From the NCBI RefSeq assembly GCF_948329515.1, contig NZ_CAOJCN010000019.1, positions 44,486 to 108,485 of the forward strand: DNA of 64,000 nt, read 5' to 3'. Origin of the DNA: Cohnella rhizoplanae. GTDB taxonomy: Bacteria; Bacillota; Bacilli; Paenibacillales; Paenibacillaceae. The first letter of the stretch is position 1, and every line of letters begins with the position of its first letter. The notes below the pieces were generated by a model. That model did no database searches. It saw nothing but the letters and a program-made list of their open reading frames with translations, and had not been told where the DNA came from. This document shows positions 17,501 through 24,816 of the stretch, piece after piece. Position numbers and translations under genes: made by a program.

Positions 17501-20500
17501 GTCGCTTACGACCGGCGAACCGGTGATTACGCCTGCTGCCGCGACTGGCGTGACTTCGAAGAAGATGTACTTGCCGGCGTCGCTTGCCACCGGCGTGTAC
17601 GTCTTGCCCGTCGCGCCGTTGACGACCGTCTTGTCGCTGCCGTCCGCTTCGCTGCCTACGTACCACTTGAACGTGGATGTCGCTTCCAAGTTGTTGTCCG
17701 CGTCGTTATACGTGTAGCTGCCCGTCAGTGCCTGACCGACTTCTTTATCGCCGGATACGCTCACGCTCGTTGCCGTAGGCGCCGTGTTCGCAGGCGCGAT
17801 CTTGCCATAGCCCGCGCTTACCGCCGGCGAGCCGGTGAGTACGCCTGCTGCCGCAACCGGCGTGACTTCAAAGAATACATATTTACCGGCGTCGCTTGCG
17901 ACCGGCGTGTACGTCTTGCCCGTCGCGCCGTTGACGACCGTCTTGTCGCTGCCGTCCGCTTCGCTGCCTACGTACCACTTGAACGTGGAGGTTGCTTCCA
18001 AGTTGTTATCCGCGTCGTTATACGCGTAGCTGCCCGTCAGCGCCTGACCGACTTCTTTATCGCCGGATACGCTCACGCTTGTCGCCGTCGGCGCCGTATT
18101 CGCCGGCGCGATCTTGCCATAGCCCGCGCTTACCGCCGGCGAACCGGTGAGTACGCCTGCTGCCGCAACCGGCGTGACTTCAAAGAATACATATTTACCG
18201 GCGTCGCTTGCGACCGGCGTATACGTTTTGCCCGTCGCGCCGTTGACGACCGTCTTGTCGCTGCCGTCCGCTTCGCTGCCTACGTACCACTTGAACGTCG
18301 ACGTCGCTTCCAGGTTGTCGTCCGCGTCGTTATACGTGTAGCTGCCCGTCAGCGTCTGACCGACTTCTTTATCGCCGGATACGCTCACGCTAGTCGCCGT
18401 CGGCGCCGCGTTCGCAGGCGCAATCTTGCCATAGCCCGCGCTTACCGCCGGCGAACCGGTGATTACGCCTGTTGCCGCTACCGGCGTGACTTCGAAGAAG
18501 ATGTACTTGCCGGCGTCGCTTGCGACCGGTGTATACGTCTTGCCCGTCGCGCCGTTGACGACTGTCTTGTCGCTGCCGTCTGCCAGACTGCCGACGTACC
18601 ACTTGAACGTCGACGTCGCTTCCAGGTTGTTGTCCGCGTCGTTATACGTGTAGCTGCCCGTCAGCGTCTGACCGACTTCTTTATCGCCGGACACGCTCAC
18701 GCTTGTCGCCGTCGGCGCCGCGTTCGCAGGCGCAATCTTGCCATAGCCCGCGCTTACCGCCGGCGAACCGGTGATTACGCCTGTTGCCGCTACCGGCGTG
18801 ACTTCGAAGAAGATGTACTTGCCGGCGTCGCTTGCGACCGGTGTATACGTCTTGCCCGTCGCGCCGTTGACGACTGTCTTGTCGCTGCCGTCTGCCAGAC
18901 TGCCGACGTACCACTTGAACGTCGACGTCGCTTCCAGGTTGTTGTCCGCGTCGTTATACGTGTAGCTGCCCGTCAGCGTCTGACCGACTTCCTTGTCGCC
19001 GGACACGCTCACGCTTGTCGCCGTCGGCGCCGTGTTCGCAGGCGCGATCTTGCCATAGCCCGCGCTTACCGCTGGCAAGCCGGTGAGTACGCCTGCTGCC
19101 GCTATCGGCGTGACTTCAAAGAATACATATTTACCGGCGTCGCTCGCGACCGGCGTGTACGTCTTGCCCGTCGCGCCGTTGACGACTGTCTTGTCGCTGC
19201 CGTCTGCCAGACTGCCGACGTACCACTTGAACGTCGACGTCGCTTCCAGGTTGTTGTCCGCGTCGTTATACGTGTAGCTGCCCGTCAGCGTCTGACCGAC
19301 TTCCTTGTCGCCGGATACGCTCACGCTTGTCGCCGTCGGCGCCGCGTTCACGATCTCGGTCGTGTCCGTCACCGGAGCAGAGGGGTTGCCGTTCCCGTTG
19401 ACGACGCTAGCCGACACAGTGATGGTCCCCATGGCCATCGCAGAAAGATCTACAGTTTTGGAGTAACCACCGCCGTTAACTACGGTCGTCGTATAGGTCT
19501 GAATCGTACCTGCCGAATCTTGTACGGTTAACGTGACCGCATCGCCCACCGACGCCTTGACCGTCGTCCCTTGGAGGACCACGTCGGCCTTCTCTGTGCC
19601 CGACAACTTGCCGTCTCCACCATCCTCTACGTTTAAGGTGATCGTAGGAGAGTCTGCGTTGGGATACGTCGCGGGATCGTTAAACGTTCCTCCCACGGCT
19701 CCAAAGTTAAGCGAGAACTGCCGTCCCACACCCGTACCGTTGCTGAACGTATTCGTATTGCCGATCACGACGCTAATGCTCTGAACAGGAGCCGAATAGT
19801 GCGCGATGAAAGAAGCCGAGTTATCGAATTGAACGCCGTTCAACGAGGAATTGATGCCCGAGAATCTCGTGCGCCCGGCAGCCGGCCGATTCGTCGCGGA
19901 GTTCGTATCGTAGATGGTGAGCTTGGACCGGTATGAACTATTGCTGGAGCCCGGATTGCCGATCTCGTAGCTGGAGAATCCCGCAACTTCGGCGTACTCT
20001 TGCGCGGATGAACTGCCGTCCAGGTCGATTGCCGTGAGATGGAACCCGACCAAGTAAACCGGATCGCTTGTCCCGGTTTTAACAAAGCTGATCTCGAATA
20101 GTACTCCCCCGACGCCGCCGTTCGTCGAGACGGTGGGATTAAAGCGTCTGACGATCGCAGCGCTTGTATCGCTTGTATCGTCGTCCAGCAAGTTTAGCGT
20201 TGCGGTGGAATCCTTGCCCACGATTTTGACCAACGCATCAACCGTTATCCCGTTTTTGGTCAGTACCTTCGAATACCGATAGATGTTGTCTACAGCATAA
20301 CCCGAAGAGGAGCCAGATTCGAGCTGCGGGTTTTTCGTCGGTGTTGTTTTGGACGTGAAATCCAGGTAGTCGCTGCTTGTCAAAGGCACCAAAAGCGGCT
20401 CGGAAGCAGCAGCGCTAGCTTTGGGAGGCGCAAAAGAAAAGGTGGATACGATCAGAGCTAGAATCAGCAGATGAATAAAAATGAATTTTGTAAGTTTACC

Positions 20501-20524
20501 TTTGGTGTCTAGATATCGTGGCAT
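14567..20524 (-). CDS. Giant multi-repeat surface protein with C-terminal SLH domains
   Basis: 1985 residues. A signal peptide covers about residues 1-39 (cleavage near KASA). An N-terminal beta-rich head runs to about 300, then a short domain with an AATATSV-like linker. Six tandem 104-residue repeats occupy about 393-1016, each starting near APTATSVSVSGDKEVGQTL. Two cadherin/VCBS-like modules follow (about 1018-1205, e.g. DGSYTYTPDQGYAGPDSFTF), then an invasin-type Big_1 module (about 1208-1310), two carboxypeptidase-regulatory-like modules, and a DUF11-like module (about 1655-1745). Three SLH motifs end the protein (about 1775-1955, with YSDVREGHWASGYI and FPDVPASSWS). The SLH region binds secondary wall polymer, so the protein is displayed at the cell surface as an adhesin or S-layer-like fibre. 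It is transcribed divergently from the cupredoxin operon across a 310-bp AT-rich gap. Ligand unknown. Confidence 0.93.
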   Translation of the reverse strand: MPRYLDTKGKLTKFIFIHLLILALIVSTFSFAPPKASAAASEPLLVPLTSSDYLDFTSKTTPTKNPQLESGSSSGYAVDNIYRYSKVLTKNGITVDALVKIVGKDSTATLNLLDDDTSDTSAAIVRRFNPTVSTNGGVGGVLFEISFVKTGTSDPVYLVGFHLTAIDLDGSSSAQEYAEVAGFSSYEIGNPGSSNSSYRSKLTIYDTNSATNRPAAGRTRFSGINSSLNGVQFDNSASFIAHYSAPVQSISVVIGNTNTFSNGTGVGRQFSLNFGAVGGTFNDPATYPNADSPTITLNVEDGGDGKLSGTEKADVVLQGTTVKASVGDAVTLTVQDSAGTIQTYTTTVVNGGGYSKTVDLSAMAMGTITVSASVVNGNGNPSAPVTDTTEIVNAAPTATSVSVSGDKEVGQTLTGSYTYNDADNNLEATSTFKWYVGSLADGSDKTVVNGATGKTYTPVASDAGKYVFFEVTPIAAAGVLTGLPAVSAGYGKIAPANTAPTATSVSVSGDKEVGQTLTGSYTYNDADNNLEATSTFKWYVGSLADGSDKTVVNGATGKTYTPVASDAGKYIFFEVTPVAATGVITGSPAVSAGYGKIAPANAAPTATSVSVSGDKEVGQTLTGSYTYNDADNNLEATSTFKWYVGSLADGSDKTVVNGATGKTYTPVASDAGKYIFFEVTPVAATGVITGSPAVSAGYGKIAPANAAPTATSVSVSGDKEVGQTLTGSYTYNDADDNLEATSTFKWYVGSEADGSDKTVVNGATGKTYTPVASDAGKYVFFEVTPVAAAGVLTGSPAVSAGYGKIAPANTAPTATSVSVSGDKEVGQALTGSYAYNDADNNLEATSTFKWYVGSEADGSDKTVVNGATGKTYTPVASDAGKYVFFEVTPVAAAGVLTGSPAVSAGYGKIAPANTAPTATSVSVSGDKEVGQALTGSYTYNDADNNLEATSTFKWYVGSEADGSDKTVVNGATGKTYTPVASDAGKYIFFEVTPVAAAGVITGSPVVSDGYGQIVAANVAPVAHDDAKTTYPNTAVSGTLSATDADTNDDVTYSLNTNATHGTVVVNSDGSYTYTPDQGYAGPDSFTFKANDGKADSNAATVTITVANRKPIAIAQDVVISVNGAVYDGELHGSDPDTGDTLTFAKASDPSHGTVTVSEDGAYTYKPTPGFGGEDSFTFTVTDSHGATSTPSKVTIAIAEHGTYVIRLVADPDSLIGDGVSTSQLTATLTDSNAQPVPGVKIQFGATSGTFPEGDEAVTNAAGQAVIPYKTSKISSTIAQVIPVTADAHDTDKGIYSHQQINVTFQPAAIRGVVASTVDGQRVVEKGITVRIANAAIGFSSETTTDELGRYSIPVPEGDLVYTIEIIKPVTVGGETKQVSFKQTATVGNISGGGDEYFDSDKVATGIIVMAKPDGSQKLLDDQDAADRDMASQLKIKIQDPDTREFVTLNGQDTFALDPSGVFSIPGLVKGKKYGLAIVYSLPDAQNGGAPKEIIMNAVDNDGTLPQFKLSDDGELNILDELIDPYGDITDKVSGTAVNGANVVLYYADTPRNRAAGLTPGTEVVLPAIAGFAPNDNANPQTSKDGGKYAYMVYPQTDYYLVVTAAGYDTYVSPTIPVEFAIVRHDVPLTPQSSSPSPAVPATPAVPEPAGKPDLVVNVSIDRSTYEEGSTATVTVKYHNAGDAAAKDAQIALATPEGAEVTDAAGGTVSGGKIVWKPGTLEAGAGGQYTVKLKWPQIDTAERIAELEAQASAANQAAEGAAGAEASAKLLIFSNRYGNVAHTRYILGYPDKTFLPNRTLTRAELAAIIARLIDGGSTALKAQYSDVREGHWASGYIRIASDNGIFTGYVDGSFHPDSPVTREELAAVMVRYLKLKVAQPLDPKFADAEGRWSSAAIEALFRNALTTGYEDGTFKPAAPIVRQEAVTMINRLLYRGPLGGVKASFPDVPASSWSFGQIEEATRSHESVRAPDGSEIFAKSIDDNVR
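17477..19348 (-). repeat. Six tandem 312-bp repeats inside the S-layer gene
   Basis: Six in-frame units of 312 bp (104 codons) in direct tandem, seen from the exact 312-bp spacing of recurring segments. Some adjacent units (around 18390-19010) are almost identical in DNA, indicating recent duplication or gene conversion. Each unit encodes one Ig-like extracellular module. Confidence 0.95.
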
Positions 20525-20834
20525 AGTAAATGAATCCCTTCCCTTATTCTCAAAGTTTTATTCCAAAATTCTACAAACGTGTTTTCCAGAATCCTCCCCT
20601 AGTCTATTGTTTACTTCCCTATTCAGGTCTTTTTAACCATTATCTATGAACGTTCTGAACAACTACTAAACAATCTGGAATTTACTCTCACTCTAATAGA
20701 CTTAAGAATGCTCATTTATACCCATAAGTCATGGAAATAAAAAGAAATATCGTTTTTTTAAATTTGTTCAAACCGCGATTCCGTTCCATGCGTTACCTCT
20801 TACAAAACCTAAGATTATCGAGGAGGTCTTACGA
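20525..20834. other. AT-rich divergent intergenic region
   Basis: 310 bp, markedly more AT-rich than its surroundings, separating the S-layer gene (minus) from the cupredoxin operon (plus). It carries an AGGGAAGGG ribosome site for the S-layer gene and GAGGAGG for the plus-strand gene, plus the ECF-type promoter candidate at 20770-20795. No small gene is evident. Confidence 0.7.
20770..20795 (+). promoter_or_regulatory. Candidate ECF sigma promoter
   Basis: AAACC (20770-20774), a 16-bp spacer and CGTTA (20791-20795) resemble the general ECF pattern GAACC-N16-CGTC. It lies 40 bp before the first gene of a set that also encodes an ECF sigma factor. Confidence 0.45.
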
Positions 20835-22472
20835 ATGAACAGATTCGGCAAGTTTATGTCTGCGCTTTCATTGGGCGCGATGCTATTGGTGCCCATGCTG
20901 GCATCGGCATCGGCTGAGGAAGCGCCGGCCGCGCAAGTTCAACCAGGCGGATCGGCAGTTAAAACCGACGGGCAGACGGCTGCGGAGTTAGGCCTGTTGA
21001 TCGGCGATGGCGGAGGCGTCTCGGCCGAGTACCTCTCCAAAGGCACAACGCGCATCCAGGCCGCCATTATCTCCCTGCGGCTGCAAGGCAAACTGGATGC
21101 CGCCCAGACATACGCCGGCACCGACAATTTTGCCGACGCCAACCTGGCCGGCACGACCAACCGGCCTATCCTCGCTTACCTGCACGGCAATCCTCAATAC
21201 GGCTGGATGGGCGAAGGCGCGAATCGCTTCAACCCGCTGGCTCCGGTCAGCTCTCAGCAGCTGTACAAAGTATTGCTGGAGACGCTGGGCTACCGGTCGA
21301 ACACGGACTTCGCATACAAGGATACGGAGTCGTTCGCTTCCGGCAAGGGGCTGGCCTTAATCGCCGGCACCCCCGCGCTTACCAACGCCCATATGGCTAC
21401 CGCGCTGGTCGAATCTTTGTCGGCGTCTACGGCAATGGGGCATTCTCTCTTCGACATGCTGCAGGAGGAGGGCGTTATATCCGCTTCCGCGAAGCTGCCC
21501 GCCGGCGAACGGATCTCGCTGCGTCAGGACGCCAAGCTCGGCACCTATCTCGCGGACGGACATGGCCGCACCCTCTACTTCTTCTCCAACGACGCGAATA
21601 ATCTGGACGCTTGCCAGGACCAATGCGTGGCCAACTGGCCCCTGCTGAGCGCCGACGCGCTGCAGATTCCGCCAGGTATGAACGCGGCCGACTTCACGGT
21701 CGTCACGCATGCGAACGGCAAGAAGCAATGGATGTACAAAGGCTGGCCGCTCTATCTGTTCATTAAGGATGCCAAGCCCGGCGACACGCTGGGAGAAGGC
21801 GTCGGCGGCGTCTGGTTCGCAGCCAAGCCGGATTACCGCGTCATGATCGGCAAGAACGCGGAGTTGGGGAGCTATCTGACCGACAGCCAAGGCCGCACGC
21901 TTTATTACTTCGACAAAGATACGCCGCAAAAGAGCGTCTGCACGGAGAGCTGCCTTGCGAATTGGCCGGCGTACGGCACCGGCGCGGGGAGCGTGCCTTC
22001 TACCCTGAACGCTGCGGACTTCGGTACGATTACCCGCCCGGACGGCAGCAAGCAGGCGGCCTACAAGGGGTATGCGCTCTACTATTTCATCAAAGACGTG
22101 AAGCAGGGCGACGCGACCGGCCAGAACGTCAATCAAGTTTGGTTCGTGGTAGATCCCGCCAAGTTCTCGGGCACGTCAGCAGGCGCTGCCGCCGCTCCGG
22201 CGCCATCCGCCCAGAACGGCAAGACGTATCATATCGACATTAAGGACTATTCGTTCGGGTCGGGGCCGTTGACGGTCGAGGCGGGGTCAACCATCGTTTT
22301 CACCAATTACGACGATATGAAGCACAATGCGGTAGCGGTGGACGGCAGCTTCTCCGGTCCGCTTCTAGCCAAAGGCGAGACCTTTACGATTCAACTGGAT
22401 AAGCCCGGAACGTACGATTATTACTGCCAGCCGCACAAAAGCTTTATGACCGGCCAAATTATTGTAAAATGA
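20835..22472 (+). CDS. Secreted protein: SLH-like region, two PF03640-type repeats, cupredoxin
   Basis: 545 residues. The signal peptide is residues 1-27 (cut after ASASA). Residues about 40-215 resemble degenerate SLH motifs (AAELGLLIGDGGG; a later FNPLAPVSSQQLYKVL). Two tandem repeats of the secreted-repeat family PF03640 lie at about 228-330 and 342-440; each has GRTLY(F/Y)F followed by a CxxxC pair and ANWP (DACQDQC, SVCTESC). The last 90 residues form a cupredoxin with a type-1 copper ligand set: His in MKHNAV, then Cys, His and Met in YYCQPHKSFM. GAGGAGG precedes the ATG. The next gene, 14 bp on, encodes another cupredoxin. An extracellular electron-transfer or copper-handling role at the wall is inferred, not shown. 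Confidence 0.85.
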   Translation: MNRFGKFMSALSLGAMLLVPMLASASAEEAPAAQVQPGGSAVKTDGQTAAELGLLIGDGGGVSAEYLSKGTTRIQAAIISLRLQGKLDAAQTYAGTDNFADANLAGTTNRPILAYLHGNPQYGWMGEGANRFNPLAPVSSQQLYKVLLETLGYRSNTDFAYKDTESFASGKGLALIAGTPALTNAHMATALVESLSASTAMGHSLFDMLQEEGVISASAKLPAGERISLRQDAKLGTYLADGHGRTLYFFSNDANNLDACQDQCVANWPLLSADALQIPPGMNAADFTVVTHANGKKQWMYKGWPLYLFIKDAKPGDTLGEGVGGVWFAAKPDYRVMIGKNAELGSYLTDSQGRTLYYFDKDTPQKSVCTESCLANWPAYGTGAGSVPSTLNAADFGTITRPDGSKQAAYKGYALYYFIKDVKQGDATGQNVNQVWFVVDPAKFSGTSAGAAAAPAPSAQNGKTYHIDIKDYSFGSGPLTVEAGSTIVFTNYDDMKHNAVAVDGSFSGPLLAKGETFTIQLDKPGTYDYYCQPHKSFMTGQIIVK

Positions 22473-22486
22473 GGGGGTGTAGGCAG

Positions 22487-23251
22487 ATGAAAAGCATCCT
22501 GGCGGCATCCCTGCTCGCGGCGATGCTGGCGCTGTCGGCATGCGGCGCTTCAAACGACAGCGCCGGGGCGGATAGCAGCCATGCCGCCCACTCGGCGAGC
22601 GCCACCGCTCAGACGGCGCAGACGGAGACTGCCGAAGCCTCCGCAACGGCGGATGGCAACAACGCGCCAGCTGCAGAGAGCACGCAGACCGCGGAGCCCA
22701 CAAAGACCGCAGAGCCTTCGAAAACCGCAGAGCCTACGAAGACGGCAGAAAGTACGCCGGTACCCGCAAGCCCGAAGCCGGCAGCCAGTGCGCACTCGGT
22801 TGATTCAGGCCATGGGGAGGGCGGCGGCCATTCTTCGGCCTCTACCAAGCCTTCGCCTTCGGCAGCGGTCAAGATCGCTTCCCCGTCCCCGTCTACGGGG
22901 AGCAAGCCGACCGTCGCTCCGCCTTCTCCCTCCGCATCGGCGCAGGATGACAAGCAGGGCGGAAAAGGCGGAAGCGACGACGAGAAGCCGGCTGCCAAGA
23001 CGCACGTCGTCGAGATCGCAGACTTCAGCTTTACCGTGGAAAAGCTGGAGATCCGGCCGGGGGACTCGGTCAAGTTTATTAACCGAGATAAGGTTAAGCA
23101 TACGGCCACTGCGGACGACGGGTCCTTCGACACTGGGCTGCTCGGACAGGACGAATCCAAAACGGTCGTTTTCGACAAGGAGGGCGAATTCGGCTATTAC
23201 TGCACGCCTCACCCCGGCATGAGGGCGACGATCGTCGTCAAGGCCGATTGA
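22487..23251 (+). CDS. Cupredoxin-domain lipoprotein
   Basis: 254 residues from the ATG at 22487; this start puts a GGGGGTG ribosome site upstream and gives a clean lipoprotein signal. The lipobox is LSAC (Cys19). A long low-complexity linker follows, rich in Thr, Ala, Glu, Pro and Ser, with recurring AEPTKT/AEPSKT units and His residues. The last about 85 residues are a cupredoxin: strand VVEIADFSF, then His in VKHTA and Cys/His/Met in YYCTPHPGM as copper ligands. It would be membrane-anchored and hold a copper centre at the outer face, next in reach of the wall-bound cupredoxin encoded 14 bp upstream. A terminator follows at 23273. Specific electron donor or acceptor unknown. Confidence 0.88.
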   Translation: MKSILAASLLAAMLALSACGASNDSAGADSSHAAHSASATAQTAQTETAEASATADGNNAPAAESTQTAEPTKTAEPSKTAEPTKTAESTPVPASPKPAASAHSVDSGHGEGGGHSSASTKPSPSAAVKIASPSPSTGSKPTVAPPSPSASAQDDKQGGKGGSDDEKPAAKTHVVEIADFSFTVEKLEIRPGDSVKFINRDKVKHTATADDGSFDTGLLGQDESKTVVFDKEGEFGYYCTPHPGMRATIVVKAD

Positions 23252-23272
23252 GAGCCCGAGCGCTGATTACCG

Positions 23273-23307
23273 AGCAGGGAGACCGCCAGAGCGGTCCCCC
23301 TGCTTTT
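23273..23307 (+). terminator. Intrinsic terminator between cupredoxin and sigma genes
   Basis: A 14-bp stem (AGCAGGGAGACCGC against GCGGTCCCCCTGCT, one mismatch), a CAGA loop and a TTTT tail. It would limit read-through from the cupredoxin genes into the sigma factor gene. Confidence 0.75.
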
Positions 23308-23391
23308 GCCGTATCGCCCGAAGCGATCGTCCGACCGGAACGCCATAAGAGCGGAGGACATCCGCAAGCCGACCTTGGGGGCTGCGCCAAC

Positions 23392-23958
23392 ATGCACAAT
23401 TTGACCGATTACGAGTTAATGCTGCTCGTCAAGCTCAAGCGGCAAGATGCGTTATCCGCCCTGTACGACCGCTTCGCAGGTCTCGTTTACTCCTATGCCC
23501 TCAGATCGGTCCGGGGCGAGCAGGCCGCGCGGGATATCGTACAGTCCGTGTTCGTCCGGCTGTGGACGACGGAATCGGACTACGATCCGGACAAAGGCAA
23601 ATTTACGAGCTGGCTCATCACCATTACCCGCAATATCACGACGGATTGGCTCCGCAAACAGCGCAGGCATGTCGAAGGAATCGTTCCTTATACGGACGAG
23701 GAGCTGGCGCGTATTCCCGACGAAGGCGCCTCGCCGGAGGCAAGCGTCGAGCGCGAATCGTTTAAAGGCCAGATTCGCGGCGCGTACCGTCATCTGAGCG
23801 AACCGCAGATCGAGCTGCTGGAGCAATTCTACTGGCAGGGCTTCACGCTCAAGGAGCTGGCAGCCCGATACGGGGAGCCGCTCGGCACGGTGAAGAACAG
23901 GCTGCATCAGACCTTAAAAGTATTGCGCAGACATCTGGTCGCGGAGGGAGAATGGTGA
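23392..23958 (+). CDS. ECF-type RNA polymerase sigma factor
   Basis: 188 residues from the ATG at 23392, the start that gives the usual N-terminus (LTDYELMLLVKLKRQDALSALYDRF). Region 2 includes ARDIVQSVFVRLW and the -10-recognition stretch FTSWLITITRNITTDWLRK. Region 4 contains FTLKELAARYGEPLGTVKNRL, the -35-recognising helix-turn-helix. The open frame upstream to 23248 has no family match and overlaps the terminator. It overlaps the anti-sigma gene by 7 bp, the usual sigma/anti-sigma coupling. The family resembles SigK-type ECF factors paired with RskA-type anti-sigmas. Predicted targets are the cupredoxin genes upstream, and possibly its own gene. Confidence 0.93.
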   Translation: MHNLTDYELMLLVKLKRQDALSALYDRFAGLVYSYALRSVRGEQAARDIVQSVFVRLWTTESDYDPDKGKFTSWLITITRNITTDWLRKQRRHVEGIVPYTDEELARIPDEGASPEASVERESFKGQIRGAYRHLSEPQIELLEQFYWQGFTLKELAARYGEPLGTVKNRLHQTLKVLRRHLVAEGEW

Positions 23959-24752
23959 CGATGCACGACAAGCAAGAGCCGCTATGCGATCTGTGTCTGT
24001 CCGTACTGACCGGCGAGTGCAGCGAAGAAGAGCGGCTCGCATTCGAACGTCATCTTCCGGGCTGCGAAGCCTGCCGAGCGGAATGGGACGATCTGCAGCT
24101 CGCATGGGGGGCGCTGTACGCCGACATGGATAAAATCGAACCGCCGGAGGATCTCAAGCGCCAGGTGATGAGTGCGGCTCTGGCGGCGGAAAAGGCGATC
24201 GCGGAAGACGCGGGCACAGACAAGCCGACGCCGATAGGCAGAAGGCAGGAGAGCGGTCGGCCCGCAAGAAGCCGCTGGCTGGCGATCTCCGCATGCGCCC
24301 TTCTCATCCTCCTGGCCGCCAGCTCCGTATGGAACTACAGGCTGTACCAGGAGAACGACCGCAGTCCGCTGCCGATCGAGCAGGCGCTGGCCGTACCCGC
24401 TTCCCAAGTGCGGCTGGCCGTCCCGCTACAATCCCAGGCGCCGGAGGCTTCCCAAGCGTTCGGCATCGCCTGCATCGTAGACAACGGCAAGAACCGCCAA
24501 TTTGTCGTCTACGTGTACGGCGCTTCGCCGACAAGCGGAAACGAGGCTTATCAGGTATGGCTGCTCAAGGACGGCGTCCGCAAGAGCGCCGGCACGTTCC
24601 GCGTGGCCGGCGACGACGGCGGACAGGGTCTGGGCGTGCTCGCCATGCCGATCGGATCGGCCAGCCTCGACTTCGACAAGATCGGCATTACGCTCGAGCC
24701 CGACGACAAAGGGGACAGCCCGCGCGGGGAGAAAATGTTCGGATCCGTTTAA
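23952..24752 (+). CDS. Zinc-binding anti-sigma factor, RskA-like
   Basis: 266 residues. The cytoplasmic N-terminus carries the ZAS motif (FERHLPGCEACRAEW: His, then CxxC near residues 35-44) that clamps the ECF sigma factor. One membrane helix lies at about residues 110-130 (WLAISACALLILLAASSVW). The extracytoplasmic C-terminal part (about 160-266) has the RskA fold features YQVWLLKDGVRKSAGTF and FDKIGITLEPD, expected to sense an envelope signal. GGAGGGAGA is just upstream of the ATG, which overlaps the sigma stop; an ATG at 23961 is an alternative. It is the last gene of the block, facing the foldase gene across a shared terminator. Confidence 0.9.
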   Translation: MVTMHDKQEPLCDLCLSVLTGECSEEERLAFERHLPGCEACRAEWDDLQLAWGALYADMDKIEPPEDLKRQVMSAALAAEKAIAEDAGTDKPTPIGRRQESGRPARSRWLAISACALLILLAASSVWNYRLYQENDRSPLPIEQALAVPASQVRLAVPLQSQAPEASQAFGIACIVDNGKNRQFVVYVYGASPTSGNEAYQVWLLKDGVRKSAGTFRVAGDDGGQGLGVLAMPIGSASLDFDKIGITLEPDDKGDSPRGEKMFGSV

Positions 24753-24765
24753 TTCTAATAAGAAA

Positions 24766-24800
24766 GAAAAAAGCACCCGGCTACCGATGTGGCCGGGTGC
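24766..24800 (-). terminator. Bidirectional terminator between convergent genes
   Basis: The stem GCACCCGGC/GCCGGGTGC is followed on the minus strand by a T-rich run. It ends the foldase transcript and may also stop the anti-sigma transcript. Confidence 0.85.
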
Positions 24801-24816
24801 TTGCTATATTCGCTGC

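Noticed and set aside
17477..19348. CRISPR-like periodic array
   Set aside because: The units are 312 bp, in frame and coding, with no spacers.
17456..19531. 691-codon plus-strand frame across the S-layer repeats
   Set aside because: It is antisense to the repeat units, has an Arg/Ala/Tyr-rich implausible composition, and lacks a ribosome site; periodic repeats with biased codons create it.
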